Source of the DNA: Pistricoccus aurantiacus
Lineage (GTDB): Bacteria > Pseudomonadota > Gammaproteobacteria > Pseudomonadales > Halomonadaceae
Assembly: GCF_042682565.1 (NCBI RefSeq)
Contig: NZ_JBHUIC010000005.1
Length of the DNA: 64,000 bases
Reading direction: 5' to 3' (one strand)
The notes under the pieces were generated by a model. It searched no databases, had not been told where the DNA came from, and saw only the letters and a program-made list of their open reading frames with translations. The first letter of the stretch is position 1. Each line of letters opens with the position of its first letter. Below, piece after piece: positions 16,809 to 24,224 of the stretch. Both the position numbers and the translations under genes were made by a program.

Positions 16809-17660
16809 TCAGTGGCTGTCGGCCATGCGCCCGCGAATATTGACGAACGTATCAATCACGGCCAACAGCAGCACAATCAGAATCATGGGCCAGGTAGTGA
16901 TCAGTAGCGCGTAGAAGGCAACCAACCAGAGCCCATTCATGCCTTTGAGTCCAATAAATCCATGAATCAGCGCAATGCCCGCGACCAGTAATGGTACCCA
17001 GTTGAGCATGGCCAGCGCAGGCAAAGATACCAAGGATCCTATTACCCCCAGAACGATCAGCAGACCGAGTTCCCGGGGCTTGAGCCGTAGCGCGTGAAAC
17101 TCCTGGCGAAAGCCGCCGGGGTTATAAAGCCCCGCCTGCCAGCTACGCGCCAGGGCCAGGCAGGCCACGCTCACCAGCAGCACGATCAAACCGGTGACAC
17201 CGCTGACCATGAGTGACGCCAGCTGTTCGACGGAACCGCCCTGACGCACGAATTCATCGAGCATCCGGTCGATTTCCGGCGAGCTTTGACGCAGCTGATC
17301 CAGCAGCGGCTCGATGCCCCCCGGGGGGACGAAGACACCAAGCTGAATCAACACTGCGCCCGCCAAGGCGCCGACTACCAGGGTTTCGCTCCAGCTAAGC
17401 CGGGCGCGCAGCACCACCGCCATCAGCGTAACCAACAGAACGCTTGACAGGGGAATCACATCGCCTTGAACCCACCACCAGCCCGCGGGCACGGCGGCAG
17501 CCACGATCACGATCAGCCCGGAGGACAGTCCTTGGCGCAGGGTAACAAGCGCCGCTATTGCAGCACTGAACCAGAACAGCCAAGGAACGATACCCGCCAG
17601 CGCCGCGGCTCCCGCGGCCTGAGGAGTACCACGCATCACATAGCGAGCGATCGGCAGCAT
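16809..17660 (-). CDS. Conserved integral membrane protein inside the ribosomal operon
   Basis: A 283-aa protein with about eight predicted membrane helices and a soluble segment of about 40 residues near the middle (PEIDRMLDEFVRQGGSVEQL). No catalytic motif is visible. The same slot, between rpsR and rplI, is occupied by a membrane protein in Pseudomonas and relatives, and in Bacillus the membrane protein YybS (DUF2232) also neighbours rplI. I cannot confirm homology without a search. I use ATG 17660, overlapping one codon into an alternative GTG start at 17663; the ribosome-binding site is weak, and the rpsR stop is 12 bases upstream. Function unknown; co-expression with S6, S18 and L9 is the main clue. 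Confidence 0.8.
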   Translation of the reverse strand: MLPIARYVMRGTPQAAGAAALAGIVPWLFWFSAAIAALVTLRQGLSSGLIVIVAAAVPAGWWWVQGDVIPLSSVLLVTLMAVVLRARLSWSETLVVGALAGAVLIQLGVFVPPGGIEPLLDQLRQSSPEIDRMLDEFVRQGGSVEQLASLMVSGVTGLIVLLVSVACLALARSWQAGLYNPGGFRQEFHALRLKPRELGLLIVLGVIGSLVSLPALAMLNWVPLLVAGIALIHGFIGLKGMNGLWLVAFYALLITTWPMILIVLLLAVIDTFVNIRGRMADSH

Positions 17661-17672
17661 CACGCCCGAAAC

Positions 17673-17900
17673 TTATTGGTGGCTATCGGTATAGGGCAGC
17701 AGCGCCAGATAACGAGCCCGCTTGACCGCAGTGGACAGCTGACGCTGATAGCGAGCCCGGGTGCCGGTGATGCGGCTCGGGACGATCTTGCCGGTCTCGG
17801 TAATATAGGCCTTGAGCATGTCGATATCCTTGTAATCGATATGCTTGATGCCTTCGGCGGTAAAGCGACAAAACTTACGGCGACGGAAAAAACGTGCCAT
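17673..17900 (-). CDS. rpsR: 30S ribosomal protein S18
   Basis: Small-subunit protein that forms a heterodimer with S6 on the 16S rRNA platform. It has 75 aa, begins MARFFRRRKFCRF and contains the conserved TGTRARYQRQLSTAVKRARYL. It lies 39 bases downstream of rpsF. A single Cys at residue 11 is kept; with no second zinc-type cysteine set, this is the ordinary form. Confidence 0.97.
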   Translation of the reverse strand: MARFFRRRKFCRFTAEGIKHIDYKDIDMLKAYITETGKIVPSRITGTRARYQRQLSTAVKRARYLALLPYTDSHQ

Positions 17901-17939
17901 GAAAAAACTCCTTCCTGGTAATGCGAATCAGGGTACGAA

Positions 17940-18329
17940 TCAGTTGGCGGCGTCAGCGGTTTCTGTCTCGGTGCTGCGCGGCTTTTCCTCACGACGCGGA
18001 CGCTTCTCTTCCGACTGCTTCATCATCGGTGAAGCTTCGGTCACGGCCTCCTTGCAACGCACCACCAGGCTACGAATGATGGCGTCGTTGAAACGGAAGA
18101 TGTTCTCGATCTCGTCGAGAGTCTCGCCGCTGCATTCGATGTTCATCAGCACGTAGTGGGCCTTGTGAATCTTGTTGATCGGGTAGGCCAGATGGCGGCG
18201 ACCCCAATCTTCCAGGCGGTGGATGGAACCACCACTTTCGGTAACGAGGCTGGTGTAGCGCTCGACCATTGCCTGAACCTGTTCGCTTTGATCCGGATGG
18301 ACCATGAACACGATTTCGTAATGACGCAT
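17940..18329 (-). CDS. rpsF: 30S ribosomal protein S6
   Basis: Partner of S18 in the small subunit. The 129-aa protein starts MRHYEIVFMVHPDQSEQV at ATG 18329 and carries the conserved GRRHLAYPINKIHKAHYV. The C-terminal tail from about residue 100 is charged (SEEKRPRREEKPRS), as in proteobacterial S6 proteins. AAGGAG lies 5 bases before the start and is caught in a predicted hairpin (18337-18361). First gene of the rpsF-rpsR-membrane protein-rplI operon. Confidence 0.96.
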   Translation of the reverse strand: MRHYEIVFMVHPDQSEQVQAMVERYTSLVTESGGSIHRLEDWGRRHLAYPINKIHKAHYVLMNIECSGETLDEIENIFRFNDAIIRSLVVRCKEAVTEASPMMKQSEEKRPRREEKPRSTETETADAAN

Positions 18330-18336
18330 GAAATCT

Positions 18337-18361
18337 CCTTGCGGTTTAGCAGCTTCCAAGG
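18337..18361 (-). promoter_or_regulatory. Candidate S6:S18 autoregulatory leader hairpin over the rpsF ribosome-binding site
   Basis: On the minus strand CCTTG pairs with CAAGG around GAAGCTGCTAAACCG, and the 3' arm is part of the AAGGAG Shine-Dalgarno. A CCG triplet lies directly beside the closing stem. S6:S18 leader motifs known from many bacteria use a CCG box near the rpsF start, so this fits translational feedback. Only a five-pair stem is seen, so confidence is limited. Confidence 0.4.
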
Positions 18362-18475
18362 GGAGAAAGATCGGAAAATCGACAGTCGGCGCCCGGGGAA
18401 GCAAGGAGTGATATTTTCGGGTTGGATGCTCGACCGCAAGAGCGGCCAAGCCGGCGTATTGTAGTGAGAGCCCCG

Positions 18476-19318
18476 CTAGCTTGCAAGCCGGCGCTGGCGT
18501 ACCACCTCGAAGAGACAGACGCCGGTGGCCACGGAAACGTTCAGACTCGACACCTGACCGACCATCGGCAGATTGACCAGAGCATCGCAGGCCTCCCGGG
18601 TCAGCCGGCGCATGCCCTTGCCCTCCGCCCCCATCACCAGCGCACAGGCGTCGGTGAAGTCGCCCTCGTACAGGCTCTGGGAAGCCTCGCCGGCGGTACC
18701 GGTGATCCACACACCGAATTCCTTGAGACGGGCCATGGCCCGGGCCAGATTGGTTACCTGGTAGACCGGCACACTTTCCGCCGCGCCGCAGGCCACCTTG
18801 CGCACCGTGGCGTTGAGCGGCGCCGCCTTGTCCTTGGGTACGATCACCCCGTGTGCGCCGGCGGCATCAGCGCTTCTCAGGCAAGCGCCGAAATTGTGCA
18901 CGTCCGTTACCCCGTCGAGTATCAGCAGCAAGGGAGGCTCAGGACGCTGCCAGGCGCCAAGCTTCAACCACAGGGACTCTTCCCCTTCCACCTGAACAGG
19001 CGGACAGAAGGCGATCACCCCTTGATGCGCGGTCGCCTGAGCCAGATCGTCGAGAATTTCTCTGGGCTTCGGTGTTACCCGCACTCCTTGCGTCCGCGCC
19101 TGCTCTACCAAGGATAATAGCCGTGTTGTCGCGGCACTCTCCAGCACCCAGAGTTCGCGCACCGACTGCTTGCGATCCAGCAATGCCTGAACCGCGTGCA
19201 TACCGAATACGGTGTCCCACTCGGGAAAGGGCGTTGCCGCCTTAGAAGCCTGATGCTTATTGGGTCTTGGTTTCCTTGCCCATCGTTTGTCAGGGCGCTT
19301 TGAAGAAGCCGATTTCAT
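18476..19318 (-). CDS. rlmB: 23S rRNA (guanosine-2251-2'-O)-methyltransferase
   Basis: SpoU-family enzyme that 2'-O-methylates G2251 in the peptidyl-transferase P-loop of 23S rRNA. The 280-aa protein has a basic N-terminal extension of about 30 residues, a substrate-binding L30-like domain from VFGMHAVQALLD, and the SPOUT knot. Knot motifs are LDGVTDVHNFGACLRSADA, MGAEGKGMRRL and SLNVSVATGVCLFE. Its ATG overlaps the rnr stop by one base, so rnr and rlmB are co-transcribed, as in many gammaproteobacteria. Confidence 0.95.
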   Translation of the reverse strand: MKSASSKRPDKRWARKPRPNKHQASKAATPFPEWDTVFGMHAVQALLDRKQSVRELWVLESAATTRLLSLVEQARTQGVRVTPKPREILDDLAQATAHQGVIAFCPPVQVEGEESLWLKLGAWQRPEPPLLLILDGVTDVHNFGACLRSADAAGAHGVIVPKDKAAPLNATVRKVACGAAESVPVYQVTNLARAMARLKEFGVWITGTAGEASQSLYEGDFTDACALVMGAEGKGMRRLTREACDALVNLPMVGQVSSLNVSVATGVCLFEVVRQRRLAS

Positions 19319-21723
19319 CAGGATTTCTTACCTTTCGCCGCCGTCGCGGAATCCTTGTTCTTCGGCTTGCGACTCGCATCGGCCCTGCTCCGCCGCGCTC
19401 GTGACTTGCGAGCCTTGGGTTTGCTTGCTTCATTCTCGGCGCCACCCGCATTGCGCCGCCGTGGCGCTCGTCGCGACTTGGGCTGGTTGCCGACCAGGTC
19501 GAAATCGATCTTGCGATCGTTCAGATCCACTCGCGCCACCTGCACCGTGACACCGTCGCCGAGCCGGAAGCTGACGCCGGAGCGCTCGCCCTTGAGACGA
19601 TGTTTCTCCGCTTCATAGTGGTAGTAGTCGGAGGGCAGCGAGGTAACGTGTACTAGACCCTCGACATAGACCTCGTCGAGACGCACGAAGATGCCGAACT
19701 GAGTCACCGAGGCGATACTTCCCTCGTAGACTTCCCCCAGCTTGTCGGACATGAACTCGCATTTCAGCCAGTCCTCAACGTCCCGGGTGGCGTCATCCGC
19801 CCGCCGCTCGGTCATGGAACAGTGTTCCCCCAGCTCGACCATCTGCTCGAAGGTGTACGGGCACCACTTGCTGGGCGGATCGACCTTGGCATCCTCCGCA
19901 CGCAATACCGTGGCGGTCTTGCGCGGGCCGCGAATCACCGAGCGAATGGCGCGATGCACCAGCAGATCCGGATAGCGACGTATCGGCGAGGTAAAATGCG
20001 CGTAGGCCGCGTAGGCCAGGCCGAAATGGCCGTCGTTCTGCGGTGAGTAGGCCGCCTGATTCATCGAACGCAGCATCACCGTCTGAATGATGTCCGCATC
20101 CGGGCGGTCCCTGATCGTCTCGCGCAGGGCCTGGTAGTCCCGGGGCGTCGGCGAATCCCCACCGCCCAAGGACAGCCCCAGCTCGTTCAGGAACAGGCGC
20201 AGGTTCTCAAGTTTCTCCGTGGTGGGCGGCTGGTGGACACGGTAAAGCGCCGGCAGATCGTGCTTGTCGAGAAAGCGTGCCGTGGCCACATTGGCCGCCA
20301 GCATACATTCCTCGATGATCTTGTGAGCCTCATTACGATGGCGCGGCACGATGGTCTCGATCTTGCGGTTCTCGTTGAAGACGATCTGGGTCTCGGTGGT
20401 CTCGAAGTTGATGGCGCCTCGAGCGCTGCGCGCCTGACGCAACACCAGGTAAAGCTCATGCAGATTCTTGAGACTCGGTACCAGCGCCTGATACTGCTCG
20501 CGAAAGATATCGCCCTGCTCCGAGCCATCGTCGAGGATCGCCGCCACCTTGTTATAGGTCAGCCGCGCGTGGGAGCGAAATACCGCTTCACAGAAGTGAT
20601 AGCGACTAACGGCGCCGGACTTGGAAATATTCATCTCACAGACCAGAGCCAGGCGATCCACCTCGGGATTCAGGGAGCACAGGCCGTTGGACAGCACCTC
20701 CGGCAGCATCGGCACCACCTGGCCGGGAAAATACACGGAGTTTCCGCGGGTGCGGGCCTCCTCATCCAGGGGGCTGTTCGGACGCACGTAATGGGACACA
20801 TCGGCGATGGCCACCACCAGCTTCCAGCTGCCGGAGCGAGTCTTCCAGGCACAGACCGCATCGTCGAAATCCTTGGCGGTTTCATCGTCGATGGTGACCA
20901 GGGGCAGATGGCGCAGATCGATACGCTGAGTTTTCTCGTCATCCGCCACTTCCGGGGCGATATGCTTGGTTTGCTCCTCGACTTCCGGGGGGAATTCCGC
21001 CGGAATGTCGTGGCTGCGAATGGCGATCTCGATTTCCATGCCGGGATCCATGCGTTCGCCGAGTACTTCGATCACCTCGCCTACCGGCTGCACGCGGACT
21101 TCCGGCTGCTTGACGATGCGTACCGACGCCACCTGCCCATCCTTGGCGCCGCCGCTGGCGCTGTTGGGCACCAGCACTTCCTGGGTAATACGCGAGTTCT
21201 CCGGGATCAGCACGCCGAATTCCGCGGTATCCTGACGGTAGACGCCTACCAGGGTCTGGGTGTTGCGAGACAGTATCTCGGCGATGGTCGCTTCATCTCG
21301 ACCTCGTCGATCCCGGCCGCTGACACGCGCCAGCACCAGGTCGCCATGAAAAACCCGGCGCATCTGGCGCGGCGGCAATACCAGGTCCGGCTTCTTGCCA
21401 TCGTCGCGCTTCAGGAAGCCGAAGCCGTCTCGATGGCCAATGACCTTGCCCTTGATCAGATCCAGCTTGTCGATCAGCGCGTAGGCGCCGCGTCGGTTAC
21501 ACAGTACCTGACCATCACGCTCCATGGCCGCCAGCCGGCGGCGCACGGCCTCTGCCTTATCCTCGTCCTCGAGGCCGAGCATGCGGCTCATGTTCTCGTG
21601 GGTGATGGGCTTGCCGTACTCCTCCAGGCGCGCGATCAGATATTCGCGGCTGGGAACGGGGTTTTCGTACTTGTGGGCTTCTCGTTCTGCATGCGGGTCG
21701 TCGCTTAACGTCCAATGAGTCAT
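19318..21723 (-). CDS. rnr: Ribonuclease R
   Basis: 3'-5' exoribonuclease that degrades structured RNA and takes part in rRNA quality control and trans-translation. The 801-aa protein (from ATG 21723, with AAGGA upstream) contains an N-terminal winged-helix region (about 20-90), cold-shock domains, and the RNB domain. The RNB domain shows LVTIDDETAKDFDDAV, the conserved Asp cluster at the active site. An S1 domain (about 640-725) and a basic, Lys/Arg-rich tail (about 730-801) follow, as in E. coli RNase R. The frame extends to 21816, but the extra residues do not resemble the family. Coupled to rlmB downstream. Confidence 0.95.
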   Translation of the reverse strand: MTHWTLSDDPHAEREAHKYENPVPSREYLIARLEEYGKPITHENMSRMLGLEDEDKAEAVRRRLAAMERDGQVLCNRRGAYALIDKLDLIKGKVIGHRDGFGFLKRDDGKKPDLVLPPRQMRRVFHGDLVLARVSGRDRRGRDEATIAEILSRNTQTLVGVYRQDTAEFGVLIPENSRITQEVLVPNSASGGAKDGQVASVRIVKQPEVRVQPVGEVIEVLGERMDPGMEIEIAIRSHDIPAEFPPEVEEQTKHIAPEVADDEKTQRIDLRHLPLVTIDDETAKDFDDAVCAWKTRSGSWKLVVAIADVSHYVRPNSPLDEEARTRGNSVYFPGQVVPMLPEVLSNGLCSLNPEVDRLALVCEMNISKSGAVSRYHFCEAVFRSHARLTYNKVAAILDDGSEQGDIFREQYQALVPSLKNLHELYLVLRQARSARGAINFETTETQIVFNENRKIETIVPRHRNEAHKIIEECMLAANVATARFLDKHDLPALYRVHQPPTTEKLENLRLFLNELGLSLGGGDSPTPRDYQALRETIRDRPDADIIQTVMLRSMNQAAYSPQNDGHFGLAYAAYAHFTSPIRRYPDLLVHRAIRSVIRGPRKTATVLRAEDAKVDPPSKWCPYTFEQMVELGEHCSMTERRADDATRDVEDWLKCEFMSDKLGEVYEGSIASVTQFGIFVRLDEVYVEGLVHVTSLPSDYYHYEAEKHRLKGERSGVSFRLGDGVTVQVARVDLNDRKIDFDLVGNQPKSRRAPRRRNAGGAENEASKPKARKSRARRSRADASRKPKNKDSATAAKGKKS

Positions 21724-21945
21724 GCGCGGGTGGTCCTTGAATGAAGAGGCGAGAAAAAGCCCTGACATAAATGTGTATGTAATTTCATGCGGGCAGTATA
21801 GCGTCGCCGAACGCAACTCCCAACTTTCTCATTCTGACTCTCTCAGCCATCCCAACTTCCCAGCTCAACTCATCCGTGAACATAGCCCAGAAAAGCGCCT
21901 TATCATGAGCTGGAAGAAAAAATCGCTTCGCGGTGGTTTGCCATA

Positions 21946-21973
21946 TTGCAATATGCCTTGAAAGCGGTATCAT
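21946..21973 (+). promoter_or_regulatory. Probable promoter of the tRNA-Leu pair, overlapped by a palindrome
   Basis: TTGCAA (21946-21951), a 16-base spacer and TATCAT (21968-21973), followed by a GC-rich discriminator 10 bases before the first tRNA-Leu. The -35 box lies inside the perfect 14-base palindrome CATATTGCAATATG (21942-21955), a candidate protein-binding site. Confidence 0.5.
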
Positions 21974-21983
21974 GCACCCGCTT

Positions 21984-22070
21984 GCCCAGGTGGCGGAATT
22001 GGTAGACGCGCTAGCTTCAGGTGCTAGTGTCCGTATGGACGTGGAGGTTCAAGTCCTCTCCTGGGCACCA
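21984..22070 (+). tRNA. tRNA-Leu (anticodon CAG), copy 1
   Basis: An 87-base class II tRNA. The acceptor arms are GCCCAGG and CCTGGGC, the anticodon loop TTCAGGT lies between CTAGC and GCTAG, a long variable arm is present, and the terminal CCA is encoded. It reads the abundant CUG codon. Identical to the copy at 22132. Confidence 0.97.
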
Positions 22071-22131
22071 TCGATCGATGATTTGATCCTCGGCATTCAC
22101 TCTCGATCGTTATTCACAGCAACTCGTATTC

Positions 22132-22218
22132 GCCCAGGTGGCGGAATTGGTAGACGCGCTAGCTTCAGGTGCTAGTGTCCGTATGGACGTGGAGGTTCAA
22201 GTCCTCTCCTGGGCACCA
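22132..22218 (+). tRNA. tRNA-Leu (anticodon CAG), copy 2
   Basis: Identical over all 87 bases to the copy 61 bases upstream, including the encoded CCA. Probably processed from the same transcript. The spacers on either side differ, so the duplicated unit is the tRNA itself. An 11-base direct repeat GACTCTGTCAT (22220-22230 and 22235-22245) follows directly; I see no clear terminator. Confidence 0.97.
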
Positions 22219-22352
22219 TGACTCTGTCATCCACGACTCTGTCATGACCCAGCGCGAATACGAGCAATATCGCAGCATCTCTCCCCGTTGGCATTTCTTT
22301 TCCTAATCAGCATGTCTTTTCCCGGCTGTGGTGTTTCTTTTTAACTCGAATG

Positions 22353-23210
22353 TTATTCGAAGCGTCCCGGCAGTCTTGCCACCTTGGCCAGCCCCCACCC
22401 CTCGCGTCGAATGCCGCTCTCCAGGGCATGAGCCTCCGCCTCGCTCAGCGCGGGAAAGAAATCGAGCCCGGTACGCAGCTCCACTTCATCGACACTCACC
22501 AGGAAACGATCCAGGGGCTCATTGCCCTTGACCTCCTGGGGCATGATGAAAGCGAGCACCCGCGGGCTATCGCCCGGCACCAGCACGATCTTGTAGAAGG
22601 CTTCGGGGATCTCGACGAAACCGACCCGCTGAAACACGTTGCCTAGAAAATCTTCGGGGAAAATCGGCCCGGTAATGACCTGCAGATTGCCGAAACGTGG
22701 CGCGAAGCGATCCATGATTACTTCTTCCAACCGCTGCCAGAGCCGCCGATTGAGCTCCGGGCGCTGGGGAGTAATATTGCTCATCAAGAAGGTCTGGCGC
22801 TGCGCGTCCGATCCGTGAACCGCGGCAATCGCATAGTTGGGCGCCAGATGTCCGCGGTCGAAGCCGCTGTTGGCGTAGCTTTGGGCATCGATGGGCCAAA
22901 GCGTGCGCCAATCCTCCTGAAAATTCGGTCGCGAATCGATATGCGCATCCTTGACCGCATGTAGCCGATAACTCACCCAAAGCGCGCTACCGCGAATGTC
23001 CGACCAGCCGAGAACAAAGCCGTCGTTACGCAGGATGCGATGAGCGCTGGTAAGCGTAAACGATTCCCAGGTAGGCACACCCATCCAGCTCAAACGTTCA
23101 CGATATTCGATCTCCTGGCTATACCATAAACCACCGCTGACCAGGGTGAAGACCAGCACCACACCGACTCGGCGCAGACCGCGCCGCCATAAACGAGAGA
23201 CCTGCTTCAT
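22353..23210 (-). CDS. DNA/RNA non-specific endonuclease (NUC/EndoG family), membrane-anchored or exported
   Basis: Metal-dependent nuclease of the beta-beta-alpha-Me type. The signature FDRGHLAPN (H121 as general base) and the downstream LMSNITPQRPELNRRLW with the metal-binding Asn are intact. A hydrophobic stretch at about 13-30 after basic residues looks like a signal anchor or uncleaved signal, so the 285-aa enzyme probably works outside the cytoplasm in nutrient scavenging or defence against foreign DNA. It starts 9 bases after the stop of the RAM-domain gene, so the two form an operon. No inhibitor gene is seen nearby. Confidence 0.88.
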   Translation of the reverse strand: MKQVSRLWRRGLRRVGVVLVFTLVSGGLWYSQEIEYRERLSWMGVPTWESFTLTSAHRILRNDGFVLGWSDIRGSALWVSYRLHAVKDAHIDSRPNFQEDWRTLWPIDAQSYANSGFDRGHLAPNYAIAAVHGSDAQRQTFLMSNITPQRPELNRRLWQRLEEVIMDRFAPRFGNLQVITGPIFPEDFLGNVFQRVGFVEIPEAFYKIVLVPGDSPRVLAFIMPQEVKGNEPLDRFLVSVDEVELRTGLDFFPALSEAEAHALESGIRREGWGLAKVARLPGRFE

Positions 23211-23219
23211 CCTTGTGTA

Positions 23220-23495
23220 TCACCAGCCCACGGAGAACATGGTCTCCAAGTCGTGTCGTGAATGTACCTGCATGGCATTGAGGGTTTCCGTCTCGCGAAT
23301 GCCTTCCACGAGATTGAGCCGCTCGGTGACCAGCTGGGCCAGGCTTTCGAAATCCCGGGTACGGGCGATGGCGACCAGATCATAGCGGCCGCAGGTCGAG
23401 TATACTTCGCTGATCCCCTCGACTTCCGCCAGGCGCTCGGCGACTTGCCTGACCTGCCCTTGATCGGTGTTGATCAGAATCACGGCATTTTGCAT
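23220..23495 (-). CDS. Stand-alone Lrp/AsnC-type RAM ligand-binding domain protein
   Basis: A 91-aa protein consisting only of the RAM (AsnC_trans_reg) fold: AVILINTDQG, VEGISEVYSTCGRYDLVAIA and LVEGIRETETLNAMQVHS. No helix-turn-helix precedes it, and the sequence before the ATG does not encode one in frame. Such single-domain proteins form rings and bind amino acids or modulate full-length Lrp proteins. AAGGAGAGTTCC precedes the ATG. It shares an operon with the NUC nuclease gene downstream. Confidence 0.88.
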   Translation of the reverse strand: MQNAVILINTDQGQVRQVAERLAEVEGISEVYSTCGRYDLVAIARTRDFESLAQLVTERLNLVEGIRETETLNAMQVHSRHDLETMFSVGW

Positions 23496-23830
23496 GGAAC
23501 TCTCCTTTGCGAACGGTATCTGACAGCAACCCGCGGCAGAGTATATCAGTCTGATGTGTTGCGCGGGTGACCTCTGCCGATCGTCGATTTAATGCCATTC
23601 ACTCGTCATTCTGGAGATTAATTATTCAAGAAAACCAGCTCTCTGGAATCTGTCTTCTAAGTCGCCGTCATCAATTCTTCCAAGGAGGCGGAAAAAGAAG
23701 TGTAATGCTTTGTGTTTCCTTGTATAACGTCCCCCGCTTCTCGAATATGAAACCCCATGGGTTCAGCGAATCCAAGACGATTCACGAAGGCGCAGACTGA
23801 AATTTAATGAGCCAAAGGAAAAAAGACAGC
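23496..23830. other. Divergent intergenic region between the RAM-domain gene and the HiPIP gene
   Basis: About 335 bases, more AT-rich than its surroundings. A TATAAC box at about 23723-23728 could serve HiPIP. A small hairpin AACCC-CAT-GGGTT lies at about 23752-23764. The 77-codon frame at 23567-23800 has no ribosome-binding site or recognisable product. I see no RNA gene. Confidence 0.5.
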
Positions 23831-24148
23831 ATGGCCGATCAACATCGTCGAGATTTCATTCGCCACGGCTTGCTGGGGCTAGCCGCCCTTCCCTTGAGTA
23901 CAAGACTGCTGGCGAACTCAGCGCAAGCCGAGGAGCTGCCGCGACTCGATCCGGACAGCCCTCAGGCCAAATCCCTTGGTTACGTGACCAACATCGCCAA
24001 GGCCAAGGACAACCCGACCTATCAAGCCGGAGAGCGCTGCGCCAACTGCATGTTCTTCAAGCAGGCCAACAACGGCTGCCAGGTGTTTCCTCAGTACAGC
24101 GTGGTGCCCGACGGCTGGTGCCAATCCTGGACCAAGCAGGCAGACTGA
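23831..24148 (+). CDS. High-potential iron-sulfur protein (HiPIP)
   Basis: Small periplasmic 4Fe-4S electron carrier. From ATG 23831 (105 aa) the N-terminus has a twin-arginine type signal (HRRDFIRHGLLGLAAL) with likely cleavage after AQA near residue 33. The mature part has the HiPIP cysteine pattern C70-X2-C73-X9-C83-X13-C97, with the final GWCQSW motif. AAGGA is about 10 bases upstream of this ATG; a more distal ATG at 23807 would push the signal inward. HiPIPs donate electrons to photosynthetic centres or, in non-phototrophs, to terminal oxidases, so a link to the cbb3 oxidase is conceivable but not shown. Confidence 0.9.
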   Translation: MADQHRRDFIRHGLLGLAALPLSTRLLANSAQAEELPRLDPDSPQAKSLGYVTNIAKAKDNPTYQAGERCANCMFFKQANNGCQVFPQYSVVPDGWCQSWTKQAD

Positions 24149-24159
24149 ACGAGTGTCGA

Positions 24160-24175
24160 CCCGCCGTCTGGCGGG
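24160..24175. terminator. Weak hairpin between convergent HiPIP and spoVR genes
   Basis: CCCGCC-GTCT-GGCGGG, a six-pair GC stem 11 bases after the HiPIP stop. No T-run follows directly on either strand (a TTTT occurs 18 bases further on the plus strand), so it is at best a weak terminator. Confidence 0.35.
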
Positions 24176-24224
24176 CCGGTGGGGCATGACAGTTTTATCT
24201 TGAAGCAACGCTTGCAAGCGACGA

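Noticed and set aside
20233..21708. 491-codon frame opposite rnr
   Set aside because: Shadow of RNase R in GC-rich DNA; no recognisable domain.
22220..22245. Direct repeat GACTCTGTCAT after the second tRNA-Leu as an attachment site
   Set aside because: Only 11 bases, 4 apart, with no integrase or phage gene nearby; probably local duplication.
23567..23800. 77-codon frame upstream of HiPIP
   Set aside because: No ribosome-binding site, atypical composition and overlap with likely promoter sequence.
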